DNA of 64,000 nt from Methylobacillus arboreus (GCF_020532725.1 NZ_JAJAVC010000007.1:136274-200273); one strand, 5' to 3'; positions 44,950-55,102 are shown, counted from the stretch's first letter. The notes: generated from the letters alone by a model not told the origin. Made by a program: numbers and translations.

Positions 44950-46587
44950 ATGGCAAATCTCTGGAAAAATCCCATCGCCAACTGGGGCGTCAAGGAAGAG
45001 GTGGACAATGCGCCGACCATTCCATGGACCTCTCCCATCAAGCCCTGGATTGAGACGGTCAAGGCGAAACAGAAGCTGTATAAGGTAGGGCGCCTGCGCT
45101 ACTACTATAAATTCCCCGGACACGGGGCCAGGACCTGGCACCGGTGGCGCTATCCCTTCACGCGCCGGCGTATCCTGAATATTCGCGGCGAGTACAACGC
45201 CAAGAGCCTGCGCCGGGAAAAGACCATTCTTGACCGACGCCCGGTGTACTGGGTGCTGAGTTTCCTCGCCATGCTGATGGCACCCTTGTTCATGCCGGTC
45301 AGTTTTGAAAGCACATTGCTCAATGCGGGCGCGGTGTTCTTTATTTATGCCGCCATTAACTTGTGCTGGACATTGGTGATCGGTACGGCAGGCATTTTCT
45401 CGCTGGCCTCCATGGCCATCGTCGGGGCAGGTGCCTATGGCGCTGCATATCTATCCCTCACACATGGACTGCCGTGGTGGTCACTGCCGATGGTGGGGTC
45501 TGTGATTGGCCTTGTCTTCGGCATCCTGATCGCATTGCCGGCAACGCGGCTGGAAGGTTTTTATTACGCGCTGCTCACTTTGGGGCTGGTCGAGCTGTGC
45601 CGGGTGTATGTGATCCAGTCGCGCACTTTCGGCTCCGCAACCGGCGGCGTCTATGGAGCGGACAGTTATTTGCCTGACGGCATCAGCGAACTCAGCGAAC
45701 TGACCATCAGCTACTACGTGTGCTTTGTCGTCATGTTGGTGGTGCTGTTCATGTTCCGTTTCATTCAAGGCAAGCGCCTGGGCCGCATCCTGCGCATGGC
45801 GCCTGAAAAGCGCGAGGCGTTTGCCGAAGCGACAGGTGTGAACTACCGCTGGGCGCGTATCCAGGTCTTCATCATTACTTCAGTCGTATTGGGCGCGCTG
45901 GGCGGGGTATACGCCAGCCATTTCCACGGCGCGTCTCCTTCGCTGTTTTCCATGGATGCGGTCCTGCTCGGACTGGCGATGCTGGTGATTGGGGGAATCG
46001 GGCGCTCTGAAGGGGCCGTGTTCGGAACATTGGTAGTGGTGATCATCGACAAGGTCTTTATCGAATGGGGGCCACTGCGATTGATCCTCATCGGCCTGAT
46101 CATGCTGCTGGTGGTGTTATTCCTGAAAGGCGGGGTTTTCGGGATCAAGCAGCAGTTTCGCGCCTGGCGCAACAAGAAGAAAAGTGAAAACCGTTCAACT
46201 CGTGCAGAAAAAGGTGGGGAAATGTTACCTGAAGAAGCTACAGAAACACATGACAAGGACCAGATATTCATGCGCCGCTTTGACAAGATGCAGCGCGACT
46301 ACCTGAAGACGCTGGTGACTGAGGAAATCATTGAAGAGCACAAGCGCAGCCCGCTGGGGCAGCACAGCGAACCACTGGAGCGCCTGCTCACTTATTTCCG
46401 CAGGCAACCGCAAAGCGACAAATACGCCATCGTGGCAATCGAGCTCTACAAGTCCTACCGCATCATTGCGATGTCAGGGCAGCGTGGAGTGCCGCCCCGC
46501 GTGGTGGAAGACAAGATCTATACATCAGAAACAGAAGCCTATCACGCTGTGTTCATGCGTCGTGTACAGGACTTATTGGAGAGTTAA
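44950..46587 (+). CDS. LivM-like permease fused to a DMFase small-subunit-like domain
   Basis: 545 residues, well above the usual 300-430 of LivM. An N-terminal basic cytosolic extension (about 1-95, rich in Arg/Lys/Tyr/Trp) is followed by about nine helices of LivM type (about 97-400; GTAGIFSLASMAIVGAGAYG; FYYALLTLGLVELCRVYV; VIGGIGRSEGAVFGTLVVV). A polar linker (401-440) leads to a C-terminal domain (about 441-545). From memory, EEIIEEHKRSPLGQH, LLTYFRRQPQSDKY and EAYHAVFMRRVQDLL align with the DMFase small subunit of Alcaligenes/Paracoccus. No separate small-subunit gene is seen, though the large subunit gene lies 1.3 kb downstream. An internal ATG (codon 425) may also make the domain alone. 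No frameshift is needed. Confidence 0.78.
   Translation: MANLWKNPIANWGVKEEVDNAPTIPWTSPIKPWIETVKAKQKLYKVGRLRYYYKFPGHGARTWHRWRYPFTRRRILNIRGEYNAKSLRREKTILDRRPVYWVLSFLAMLMAPLFMPVSFESTLLNAGAVFFIYAAINLCWTLVIGTAGIFSLASMAIVGAGAYGAAYLSLTHGLPWWSLPMVGSVIGLVFGILIALPATRLEGFYYALLTLGLVELCRVYVIQSRTFGSATGGVYGADSYLPDGISELSELTISYYVCFVVMLVVLFMFRFIQGKRLGRILRMAPEKREAFAEATGVNYRWARIQVFIITSVVLGALGGVYASHFHGASPSLFSMDAVLLGLAMLVIGGIGRSEGAVFGTLVVVIIDKVFIEWGPLRLILIGLIMLLVVLFLKGGVFGIKQQFRAWRNKKKSENRSTRAEKGGEMLPEEATETHDKDQIFMRRFDKMQRDYLKTLVTEEIIEEHKRSPLGQHSEPLERLLTYFRRQPQSDKYAIVAIELYKSYRIIAMSGQRGVPPRVVEDKIYTSETEAYHAVFMRRVQDLLES
46222..46587 (+). other. Possible internal start giving a free DMFase small-subunit-like protein
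   Basis: ATG at 46222 is in frame within the permease gene and preceded by AAGGTGGGGA (46211-46220). The product would be 121 residues, close to the roughly 130 of known DMFase small subunits. This would let one gene make both the fused and the free forms. It is a prediction from sequence only. Confidence 0.5.
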
Positions 46588-46640
46588 TGCCTAAAACAAA
46601 ATCTGCGAATCAACCACGTTAATTTTTTAAGGATTTTGTG

Positions 46641-47789
46641 ATGAAGAACAGGCTTAGAAACAACCTTTTACCATCCATGATGCTGGCCTGTAGTGTGGGC
46701 CTGGCTTCCACTGCGCAAGCAGGCGGGACCATCAATTTTGGTGAAGACAAATGGGTGTCGCTGGGATTTGGCATACGTACAGCATTTACCAGTACGGAGG
46801 ATGCTGCACCTAATGAACATTCCAGAAGCAAGGATTTTGATCTGGATATTGCCCGTATTTATCTATCGGCATCCTTGAATCAATACATCAAGGGAACCGT
46901 GACCCTGGACAAAATGGGGGAAGACTCACTCAAGGTCATTGATGCATACGGGCGCCTGGAGTTCATGCCGGAATTCAACATCTGGTTTGGGCTGCTGCTG
47001 CCGCCTTCCGACCGCGTCAATATGGATGGGCATTTCTTCATGAACGGCTGGAGCTTCCCTGGCGTGGTCTCGCAATACCAGAACAAGCAAACAGGGCGTG
47101 ATAACGGCATCTTGTTCTGGGGGAAGCTGCTGGACAAGCGGCTGGTGTATTCCGCCGGCATCTATGAAGGCAACCAGGCTTCAGCATTCGCGGGCAACAA
47201 TGCACTGGACCCCAACCGCCGTGACAGCCTTATGTATGCAGGACGCCTGCAATATGACTTCTGGGAGGCTGACCTGGACCCAGGGTTCTACACCAGCAGC
47301 GTCTATTTCGGCAAGGACGTACTTTCCCTCGGGCTTTCCGGCCGTTACCAGAAGGATGCTGTCGGCAGTGTGTTCGCCAAGGATGATTACCTGGGCTACA
47401 ACGTGGATTTCCTGCTGGAAAAGGTATTGCCCGGCGGTGTGCTGGATATCGAGGCGGCGGCATACCGATATGACTTCGATAACGATGCGGTGCTGGCGGG
47501 AGCGGATATCAATGGCATTAGCCGGGTGCAGGCAGGCAAGGCCTACCTTGGCGTCGTGTCCTGGATGTTTCCCCAGACAGTGGGATGGGGGAAGTTCCAG
47601 CCTTACACACGCTATCAGAAGTTTTCTGCCGACGGAAATGCCAGCTTGGATGTCAGGGAATACGACATCGGCCTGAACTACATCATCGACGGCCACAACG
47701 CACGTATCAGCGGTGTTTACACCAAAAACAAGACGGAAAATCAGGATAGCTACGACAAGTTTGTCGTTGGCCTTCAGCTGCAATTCTAA
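46641..47789 (+). CDS. Outer-membrane porin, FmdC-like
   Basis: 382 residues with a signal peptide (cleavage near ASTAQA-GG) and alternating beta strands ending in a terminal Phe (VVGLQLQF), as in outer-membrane barrels. It resembles phosphate-selective-type porins (LDIARIYLSASLNQYIKGTV; FGLLLPPSDRVNMDG). A porin accompanies the amide transporter genes of Methylophilus (fmdC), so this one likely lets the amide through the outer membrane. ATG 46641 is preferred over GTG 46638. Confidence 0.85.
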   Translation: MKNRLRNNLLPSMMLACSVGLASTAQAGGTINFGEDKWVSLGFGIRTAFTSTEDAAPNEHSRSKDFDLDIARIYLSASLNQYIKGTVTLDKMGEDSLKVIDAYGRLEFMPEFNIWFGLLLPPSDRVNMDGHFFMNGWSFPGVVSQYQNKQTGRDNGILFWGKLLDKRLVYSAGIYEGNQASAFAGNNALDPNRRDSLMYAGRLQYDFWEADLDPGFYTSSVYFGKDVLSLGLSGRYQKDAVGSVFAKDDYLGYNVDFLLEKVLPGGVLDIEAAAYRYDFDNDAVLAGADINGISRVQAGKAYLGVVSWMFPQTVGWGKFQPYTRYQKFSADGNASLDVREYDIGLNYIIDGHNARISGVYTKNKTENQDSYDKFVVGLQLQF

Positions 47790-47871
47790 CTACCCAGCCT
47801 GGGGTCATCGATGATGGTTCCAGGCTGCATGGTTGGCGGGTTTAAACGCTTTTTTCAGTCAGGAAATATGT

Positions 47872-50205
47872 ATGTCTCAAATCAAGATATTCGGCTATAC
47901 CGACAAAATCTCAGTTAAGCCTGGTGACGATATCGGATTCCATGTGAGTGTTGATGGTACGAAAAAAGTTGCTGCGCAATTGGTCCGTCTGATTCATGGT
48001 GACGGTCATCCGGATGGGCCCGGTTTCATTGAGCAAGAAATGCCTTGCCCTGTGAATGGCGAATGGGATGTGCAAAAGCAGTTTACCCAGGTGGGGTCAT
48101 TCCTTAAGGTTGCCGATCCGGGTAATAAACTGGCACACAACGGAAGCTTTACGCTCTATGCCTATATCTGGCCGACGCTTCCTGACGTCGGCTTGAGGCA
48201 GGCACTGCTGGGGCGCTGGGATTGTTACAACAACCAGGGTTATTGTCTTGGTATCAATAAACAGGGGCTGCTGGAATTCTGGCTTGGCGATGGCAAAGAA
48301 GTGGATTATGTCGCAGCGGAAGTGCCTCTTGTTGCTAAGATGTGGTACTTCGTAGCGGTGAGCTATGATGCTTCGACCGGCAGGGCAACGTTGTATCAGG
48401 AAAGCGTTGCCAACCGCTATAACAGCCTGCTCGGCAAGGTCTCCCCGCTGGATTACCGTTCGCATGTGCGGGAAACCATGCGCTTCAAGGCCAACAATAT
48501 CCCGGAAGTTCCCTTCCTCATGGCGGGCTCCCAGGACTGGCACGAACTCAGGGGACATTTTGTCAGCCAGGCCTATTGCGGGAAAATTGACCGTCCCGGT
48601 ATGTATGGGCGGGCGCTTTCACGTGAAGAGCTGGACCAGCTCAAGTCAGGTAAACCGCCATCCCCAGATGGATTGCTTGCCCACTGGGATACCACCGCAG
48701 GCTATACCGACAATGGCATTGGGGACAAGGTCGTGGATGTGTCCGGCAATGATTTGCATGCGTACGGTTATAACCGGCCGGTACGCGCGCAGACTGGCTG
48801 GAACTGGAACGGCCGCAATGACAGCTTCCGGCTGGCGCCGCAGGAATATGGCGGGGTTGAGTTCCATGCCGATGCCATGATCGACTGCAACTGGAAACAA
48901 ACCAAGAAGTTACGCATTCCCGATGATTTGCGCAGTGGGGTGTATGCCATCCGTTTGCGTGCGGACAACAGCAAACAGACAACGCAGGAACTGGATGAAG
49001 AGTACGTCGTGTTCTTTGTGCGCGCGAAACAGCCCAAGAGTGCGCTGGCATTGCTGATTCCCACTGGCAGTTATCTCGCCTATGCCAATGAGCACTTGAG
49101 TTTTGACGCCCAAATCATTCAGCCCATGAGCGGGCAGCCGCCTATCGTCTCGGCAGTTGATATCGAAATGTACCAGAATCCCGAATTCGGCCTCTCGACC
49201 TATGACAGCTACATGGATGGCGCAGGGGTTTGCTTCAGTTCCTATCACCGTCCCATCGTCAATATGCGGCCCAAGTTCCGGATATCCAGCATGGGCTCAA
49301 CTTGGCAGTTCCCTGCCGATTTATCGATAGTCGGCTGGCTGGAGCACATGAAGTATGACTATGAAGTCCTCACTGAGGAAGACATCCACTTGGAAGGCCT
49401 GTCTGCCATGGCGCCCTACAAATGCATCATGACGGGCACCCATCCTGAATATATCTCGGAACGCATTCTTGATGCGCATGAAGATTTTGTCGAGCAGGGT
49501 GGCCGTCTCATTTACATGGGAGGCAATGGCTATTACTGGAATGTGGCGTATCGCGATGATGAACCATGGGTCATGGAAGTGAGGAAACTGGATTCAGGCA
49601 TGCGTGCCTGGGCAGCCAGGCCCGGCGAGCATTATTTGCAGACGACCGGCCAGAAAAGCGGCATCTGGAAAAATCTTGGCCGGGCTCCGCAAAAACTGCT
49701 GGGTGTTGGATTCATTGGCGAAGGTTTTGAAACCGGTCGTCCATTCCGGCGCATGCCGGACAGCTACCACAGGACGGTATCCTGGATTACAGAAGGGATA
49801 GAAGGCGAAATCCTGGGGGACTTCGGCCTGGCACATGGCGGTGCTGCAGGTGTGGAGCTTGACCGCTACGACCTGAGCCTGGGTACGCCGCCACATGCCA
49901 AGATCATTGCCTCATCGGGCGGCCATACAGACAATTACTGCCTGTCGACGGAAGAGTTGTTGTATGCTCACCCTGGCGTGGGCGGCACCCAGGACTACAG
50001 GATCAGGGCGGATATCGTGTTTTTCACCGCACCCAACCACGGCGGCGTATTCTCGACTGGCTCCATCGCGTTCGGCCAGGCCTTGCCCGCCTATAATTTT
50101 GACAACAATATCTCCAAGCTCCTGGCCAATGTGGTCAATGCCTTCATCAAGCCGGGGCCGCTTCCCGGAGGCCATTGGATATCCAACGAAAAACAATGGC
50201 GCTGA
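47872..50205 (+). CDS. dmfA2: N,N-dimethylformamidase large (catalytic) subunit
   Basis: 777 residues, cytoplasmic (no signal), similar to the DMFase beta subunit of about 760. The N-terminal part has a LamG/concanavalin-like jelly roll (about 70-265, SFTLYAYIWPTLPDVG; MWYFVAVSYDASTGRATLYQ). The C-terminal part includes LSTYDSYMDGAGVCFSS, GTHPEYISERILDAHEDF and GGRLIYMGGNGYYWNVAY. The known enzyme has a mononuclear iron bound by two tyrosines and a glutamate; plausible equivalents are Tyr401 or Tyr404, Tyr444 and Glu526. It would hydrolyse N,N-dimethylformamide to formate and dimethylamine. AGGAAATATGT precedes the ATG 47872. A terminator follows. Confidence 0.9.
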   Translation: MSQIKIFGYTDKISVKPGDDIGFHVSVDGTKKVAAQLVRLIHGDGHPDGPGFIEQEMPCPVNGEWDVQKQFTQVGSFLKVADPGNKLAHNGSFTLYAYIWPTLPDVGLRQALLGRWDCYNNQGYCLGINKQGLLEFWLGDGKEVDYVAAEVPLVAKMWYFVAVSYDASTGRATLYQESVANRYNSLLGKVSPLDYRSHVRETMRFKANNIPEVPFLMAGSQDWHELRGHFVSQAYCGKIDRPGMYGRALSREELDQLKSGKPPSPDGLLAHWDTTAGYTDNGIGDKVVDVSGNDLHAYGYNRPVRAQTGWNWNGRNDSFRLAPQEYGGVEFHADAMIDCNWKQTKKLRIPDDLRSGVYAIRLRADNSKQTTQELDEEYVVFFVRAKQPKSALALLIPTGSYLAYANEHLSFDAQIIQPMSGQPPIVSAVDIEMYQNPEFGLSTYDSYMDGAGVCFSSYHRPIVNMRPKFRISSMGSTWQFPADLSIVGWLEHMKYDYEVLTEEDIHLEGLSAMAPYKCIMTGTHPEYISERILDAHEDFVEQGGRLIYMGGNGYYWNVAYRDDEPWVMEVRKLDSGMRAWAARPGEHYLQTTGQKSGIWKNLGRAPQKLLGVGFIGEGFETGRPFRRMPDSYHRTVSWITEGIEGEILGDFGLAHGGAAGVELDRYDLSLGTPPHAKIIASSGGHTDNYCLSTEELLYAHPGVGGTQDYRIRADIVFFTAPNHGGVFSTGSIAFGQALPAYNFDNNISKLLANVVNAFIKPGPLPGGHWISNEKQWR

Positions 50206-50254
50206 CGGGATCCAACCTGGATTAGCCTCTTCAAATTCAACCATCCTCCCCCTC

Positions 50255-50290
50255 GCCAGCTATCGCTTCCAGCATAGCTGGCTTTTTTTG
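50255..50290 (+). terminator. Terminator of the amide-transport/DMFase operon
   Basis: GCCAGCTAT (50255-50263) pairs exactly with ATAGCTGGC (50274-50282) and is followed by TTTTTTT. The region 50291-50569 holds no gene that I can support. Confidence 0.88.
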
Positions 50291-50569
50291 TCTCTGAATT
50301 TAGATCAGCAAGTTATCTGTAAGTATCTATTTGATTTGAATTGGTTTTGGCATCCAAATTGCTTATTTACCTATTGAAAAGCCAATCTAGTGCAATCGTT
50401 GATGAAGAAACACCATGAAAATAATTAACCTATTGTTTTAATAGAAATTAAATTTATTTTTAGCAAATGCCTTGGCGGACACTCCATAGTAGGTGACCCA
50501 AGATTGTGCGGGGTTGCCCCAATTCGATGACATGGATTTCTGCCGGGATATTGCAAGGAGTGCTAAGCC

Positions 50570-51673
50570 ATGAGCCGTAGCGTTGAGGCATTCAGTAAAG
50601 TATTGCTCAAGTTGCATGATATCGCCGAGTTTGCACCTATTGACCGCTATCAGGAGCTTGCGTTGGACGCCGTGCAGGAAATTCTGCCTTTTGATACGGC
50701 ATGGTGGGGCATCATGTCGCCAAACGAAGTGAGTTTCCGCTTGCATGGTTCCCATTTGCACAATTTGCCGGATTCTTTCGTCCCCATGTGGGAGGAGCTC
50801 AAATATGATGATGCCCTGGCAAAAGCGGTAGAGGTCAAGCCTGCCCAGACCGTCTATTTCGACCAACCTGCCTTTGACGAAGCGCCTGGCCTGGCAACAC
50901 TAATGGGCGAACATGCTGTCACCCAGGCTTTCTGTACTTCGCACTACCTGCCTTCGGAAAACGCTTTTGTCTTCTTGTCCTTGTACCGCGAGGATGGTTC
51001 TCCGCGGTTCAATATGAAAGAGTGCCTTATCAATAAGTATCTGATGCCCCATCTCTGCGCATTCTGGGAAAGCAATAGAATGCGCTACAGCGAGCAATAC
51101 AAGGGGAAATTGAATGACGCTTCAACGTATCTGGCAATTGTCGACCGGCAATACCAGATTTTTGATGCGGATACCGCTTTTTTTGACGTCCTGCGGCTTG
51201 AATGGCCTACCCTTAACAGCACTACGCTGCCGTTGGGCTTTGTCACTAAAATAAACCGCTCTGAAAAAAGCGGGGAACTCAAGCTTTCCAAGATCATTGC
51301 TCATTACGAGTTTATTGGTGACTTTTGCATCCTGGCTATCAGAGAAAGGCAGCGAATAGACTTGCTTACCAAGCGTGAACTCATGGTTGCCAACGCCTTC
51401 TCTACCGGTGCAAGTTATAAGGAAATTGCCAGGTCGGCCAACCTTTCCCCGACCACAATTCGGTATTACCTGCGTGTCATTTACGAGAAGCTGGATGTGA
51501 ACGACAAGGCGGAAATGGCGGCTATCATATGTAATACCAGCTTGTCGGCATCACAGAAAACCTGGATACAATCCTATCGGGTGAACAATATCCTGGCGAG
51601 TAATGTTCCCAGCAAGCAAGGCAATGGTAAACAAGAGCCAGGTCTATGCCTGGCTCTTGAAGAGGTGGCTTAA
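50570..51673 (+). CDS. LuxR-type transcriptional regulator, likely of the DMFase operon
   Basis: 367 residues. The N-terminal two thirds (about 1-260) form an unrecognised, GAF-like sensory region. The C-terminal LuxR HTH (about 265-325) reads LTKRELMVANAFSTGASYKEIARSANLS and TIRYYLRVIYEKLDV. DMFase gene clusters elsewhere include a LuxR-type gene (dmfR), and this gene lies directly after dmfA2, so it is the best candidate to control it. AAGGAGTGCTAAGCC precedes the ATG. It overlaps the stop of the convergent YegP-like gene by 4 bp. Confidence 0.85.
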   Translation: MSRSVEAFSKVLLKLHDIAEFAPIDRYQELALDAVQEILPFDTAWWGIMSPNEVSFRLHGSHLHNLPDSFVPMWEELKYDDALAKAVEVKPAQTVYFDQPAFDEAPGLATLMGEHAVTQAFCTSHYLPSENAFVFLSLYREDGSPRFNMKECLINKYLMPHLCAFWESNRMRYSEQYKGKLNDASTYLAIVDRQYQIFDADTAFFDVLRLEWPTLNSTTLPLGFVTKINRSEKSGELKLSKIIAHYEFIGDFCILAIRERQRIDLLTKRELMVANAFSTGASYKEIARSANLSPTTIRYYLRVIYEKLDVNDKAEMAAIICNTSLSASQKTWIQSYRVNNILASNVPSKQGNGKQEPGLCLALEEVA

Positions 51674-52005
51674 GTATTGTCCTTGACTGTTTCAGTTGAA
51701 CCGTTTGTCTTCACGGATTCAATCCCTTTATCCCGGCTATCAGCGGAGGCATATAGCTGGCTGGTCCCAATCACTTGCCCATTGGAGGCCTTAAGGTTGA
51801 AGTAGGGCTTGCCGTTGGACGCCGTCAGTTTTTCGTAGCGTGCATCATTGGGGCTATTGGTCCTCACTGACTCTATGCCGTTCTCGGCAGATGCTTTAGC
51901 TACATATTGCTCGCTTGTCAGGATAACCTCGGCATTCCCAGCTTTTAGAACAAAGCTGTATTGACCGTTCTTGTCGCTCTTTTTGATTTCAAACCATCCA
52001 GCCAT
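51670..52005 (-). CDS. YegP-family protein (two DUF1508 repeats)
   Basis: 111 residues of two tandem DUF1508 modules: GWFEIKKSDKNGQYSFVLKA... ILTSEQY and ASNGKPYFNLKASNGQVIGTSQLYAS...GIESVKTN. Each is a small beta-alpha unit of unknown function in the YegP family. Start 52005 has AAGGAGGATAGA upstream; a longer frame from 52053 is less likely. Its stop overlaps that of the LuxR-type gene. Confidence 0.92.
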   Translation of the reverse strand: MAGWFEIKKSDKNGQYSFVLKAGNAEVILTSEQYVAKASAENGIESVRTNSPNDARYEKLTASNGKPYFNLKASNGQVIGTSQLYASADSRDKGIESVKTNGSTETVKDNT

Positions 52006-52118
52006 TCTATCCTCCTTGAACACAGAAAAAGTTTTAAATGAACTACTTACCACGATTCAGTATATTACACCTACACCATTGATAAAGTGTGGCTGTCATA
52101 TTGCTAAAAACCTGGTAT

Positions 52119-52667
52119 TCAAACTTTATGCTGTGAGGGGACGCCATGAGTTGCATTTTGCTCTAGCTTTCCATAATTCAGGTGCTTATATATGGCATGC
52201 AAGTGCTGTAAATCATTTGAATACTGCAACTCGAAACAAGGGAAAGGGGAATGATAAAACCGTCTCTCTCTTGTCAGCTGGTCAAGGTCGTCATGGTGCA
52301 CTCCATTAAAAATACTGAATTTGTTTTCCGTGAAATCACGAATTGCAGTAATCCTGTTCATGCCATCCAGTAACCATCCCGTCATTGGCTTCACTCCACT
52401 TGTTCGCCATTGTGGTGCGTGGATCACGTAATACCCAATGGGAACCCCCAGGAAAATGTTTTCTATGAACCGTGCTTGCCGATCCCGGTTCCAGTCGGTT
52501 TCCTGGCTCCAGGGCGGAAGAACAAAGTTCACCAGTGTTTTTTCACTATCCAGGCAGGGGTGTTGGGGAGAGATTGCGAAGATGTGCTCAATGGGGTGAT
52601 CGTGTGGCACACCATGCAACAAGCGATCCGGGAGCAATGGAGATTTGTGGTGTGGAACATCGGTCAT
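52119..52667 (-). CDS. Short DUF262/ParB-like domain protein
   Basis: 182 residues. The DUF262 core is visible as VNFVLPPWSQETDWNRDRQARFIENIFLGVPIGYYVIH followed by WLLDGMNRITAIRDFTENKFSIFNG, where DGMNR stands in place of the usual DGxQR. DUF262 proteins are normally longer and often serve in restriction or phage defence (GmrSD). Here the domain stands alone and its role is unclear. AAGGGAAGACTACT precedes the ATG. The 52668-52941 gap is AT-rich and shows no gene. Confidence 0.75.
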   Translation of the reverse strand: MTDVPHHKSPLLPDRLLHGVPHDHPIEHIFAISPQHPCLDSEKTLVNFVLPPWSQETDWNRDRQARFIENIFLGVPIGYYVIHAPQWRTSGVKPMTGWLLDGMNRITAIRDFTENKFSIFNGVHHDDLDQLTRERRFYHSPFPCFELQYSNDLQHLHAIYKHLNYGKLEQNATHGVPSQHKV

Positions 52668-52941
52668 AGTAGTCTTCCCTTTCTTGCTTATATGCCTGGT
52701 ATCAATGCGTTATTTTAATTTCGGATAATTTCAAGCACCAATAGTTCCTATTGGCTACTGTTAATTGTTCCAACCGCAAGCGGCATTAACTACATGCTTA
52801 TTAACTACTAAACCGAAATTAAGAGCATTGAGCGCCTCCTTATATTCTCCTACAGAATATTTGTCCATATCCCTACACCACTTTTAAATATATAACCCTA
52901 CAGTGAACGTAATGCCACCAAACAAAATAAGGGTATACGTC

Positions 52942-55080
52942 ATGAAGAACGATACGGAGAAAGAAAAAAGCCAGTTAGCAGGCACAGCGGCTTTAGACAA
53001 GAAAAACACCAGTCCTAAGACGCGCGATCTTGAGCAATACAAATCAGATGCGACTGGCCAGGCGTTAAGAACAAACCAGGGCGTCAAGATTGCGGATAAC
53101 AAGAATTCCCTCCGGATTGGCGCACGCGGCCCATCCTTACTCGAGGATTTCATCCTCAGGGAAAAAATAACCCATTTCGACCACGAGCGCATCCCGGAAA
53201 GAATTGTACATGCACGAGGAGTCGGCGCTCATGGTTACTTTGAATCCTATGCCGATCACTCCTCGCTTACTAAAGCGGGATTCCTGAGCGAAAAAGGCAA
53301 GCAGACCCCGATTTTCGTGAGGTTTTCAACAGTTCAAGGCCCCAGGGGTTCTGCCGACACAGTGCGTGACGTGCGTGGTTTTGCCCTGAAGTTTTATACG
53401 GACGAAGGCAACTTTGACTTGGTGGGAAACGACATCCCGGTATTTTTCATACAAGATGCCATCAAGTTTCCCGACTTCGTCCATGCGGTCAAACCCGAAC
53501 CCCATAATGAAATCCCGACCGGCGCCAGTGCCCACGACACCTTCTGGGATTTCGTCTCGCTGCAACCAGAATCAGCGCATGCGGTTATTTGGGCAATGTC
53601 GGACCGTGGCATCCCTAAAAGCTTACGCACCATACAGGGGTTCGGCGTTCATACTTTCAGGCTCATCAATGCTGAAGGAGTTTCAAAGTTCGTCAAGTTC
53701 ATCTGGACCCCGAAGCAAGGCGTGCTTTCATTGGTTTGGGACGAGGCGCAAAAGATCGCCGGCAAGGACCCCGATTTCCATCGGCGGGATTTGAGCGAAT
53801 CCATCGAGCTTGGCAATTATCCGGAGTGGGAATTCGGCGTGCAGATTATCGATGAGAAAGACGAGCACAACTTCGACTTCGACATCCTTGACCCCACCAA
53901 GATCATCCCTGAGGAACTGGTCCCTATCACGCCATTGGGCAAATTGGTATTGAACCGTAATCCGGATAATTTCTTTGCTGAAACAGAGCAAATCGCTTTT
54001 TGTCCCGGCCACATTGTCCCGGGCTTGGACTTCAGTAACGACCCGCTGCTGCAAGGACGGCTATTCTCCTATACCGATACGCAATTGAGCAGGTTGGGAG
54101 GCCCCAACTTTCATGAAATCCCGATCAACAAACCGGTGTGCCCTTTCCACAATAACCAGAGGGACGCGTCGCATAGGACGACTATCAATAAAGGACAAGC
54201 CTCTTACGAGCCGAACTCAATCGACGGAGGATGGCCGCAAGAAACGCCGCCAGCGGCAAAAGACGGAGGTTTTGAAAGCTACTACGAACGCATCGACGCC
54301 CACAAAGTCAGGGAAAGGTCGGAGTCGTTCAAAGACCATTTCTCCCAACCCAGGCTTTTTTATCACAGCTTGAGCGCGCCGGAGCAAAGCCATGTGGCAG
54401 ACGCTTACAGCTTCGAGCTCGGCAAGGTGAAAAGGAAATATATCCGGGAAAGAGTCGTGAATGAGATTCTCTCCAATATAGACCTGGATCTGGCCAGTAC
54501 CGTTGCGCAGAAATTAGGCATTCCCCCTCCCAAAGGGCCCAGCATCAAAGTGCCTGAGTTTAAATTCAAGCAGTCTCCGGCATTGAGCCAACTGAAACAG
54601 CCCCCCAATGACCTGAAAGGCAAGAAAATTGCAGCTTTGGTGTTTGATGGCGTTTCCAGTAAAGCCATTCAACCCATCATTGCCTGGGCGGATAAGCACA
54701 ACATTACGTTACAACTTCTCGGGCCGTCCTCTGCGCCAATTAAAACCAGCGACGGAAAATCAATAGAAGTAGACGGGTCGATCAAAGGAGAGCCTTCGAT
54801 TCTATTTGATGCGGTAGTGGTTCCGGACATCCCAGCAGATCACTCAGGATTGTTGAGCAATGGGGAAGCGGTGCATTTCATCCTCGAGACATTCAAGCAT
54901 TTAAAACCGGTGGTATTGACAGGAAATGACGCCAGCCTGACGGAGGCGCTCAATTTGAATGCAGATGAAGGCCTGTTGCAAGCTAAAGATTTCAGTTCAG
55001 TACAGGACCGTTTCGCGGAAGCCTTGCTTGCCCATCGTGTATGGGACAGGGAGAAGAGGATTGATCACATCCCTGTGTAG
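52942..55080 (+). CDS. katE: Large-subunit catalase (KatE/HPII type)
   Basis: 712 residues. The catalase core (about 60-520) has the catalytic His in [31 protein letters not shown], the Asn in [14 protein letters not shown] and the heme Tyr in [18 protein letters not shown]. The C-terminal glutamine-amidotransferase-like (DJ-1 fold) domain of large catalases follows (about 570-705, [15 protein letters not shown]). It breaks down hydrogen peroxide in the cytoplasm. Start 52942 (MKNDTEKEK) is preferred with AAGGG upstream; a frame from 52903 is longer. It stands alone with its own terminator. Confidence 0.95.
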   Translation: MKNDTEKEKSQLAGTAALDKKNTSPKTRDLEQYKSDATGQALRTNQGVKIADNKNSLRIGARGPSLLEDFILREKITHFDHERIPERIVHARGVGAHGYFESYADHSSLTKAGFLSEKGKQTPIFVRFSTVQGPRGSADTVRDVRGFALKFYTDEGNFDLVGNDIPVFFIQDAIKFPDFVHAVKPEPHNEIPTGASAHDTFWDFVSLQPESAHAVIWAMSDRGIPKSLRTIQGFGVHTFRLINAEGVSKFVKFIWTPKQGVLSLVWDEAQKIAGKDPDFHRRDLSESIELGNYPEWEFGVQIIDEKDEHNFDFDILDPTKIIPEELVPITPLGKLVLNRNPDNFFAETEQIAFCPGHIVPGLDFSNDPLLQGRLFSYTDTQLSRLGGPNFHEIPINKPVCPFHNNQRDASHRTTINKGQASYEPNSIDGGWPQETPPAAKDGGFESYYERIDAHKVRERSESFKDHFSQPRLFYHSLSAPEQSHVADAYSFELGKVKRKYIRERVVNEILSNIDLDLASTVAQKLGIPPPKGPSIKVPEFKFKQSPALSQLKQPPNDLKGKKIAALVFDGVSSKAIQPIIAWADKHNITLQLLGPSSAPIKTSDGKSIEVDGSIKGEPSILFDAVVVPDIPADHSGLLSNGEAVHFILETFKHLKPVVLTGNDASLTEALNLNADEGLLQAKDFSSVQDRFAEALLAHRVWDREKRIDHIPV

Positions 55081-55102
55081 CGAATTTGATTAAATAATAC
55101 TG

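Noticed and set aside
44950-46587. Frameshift or stop loss joining two genes
   Set aside because: The frame is uniformly coding through the linker and no slippery run or compositional break is seen, so I treat the fusion as real, with an internal start as an alternative product.
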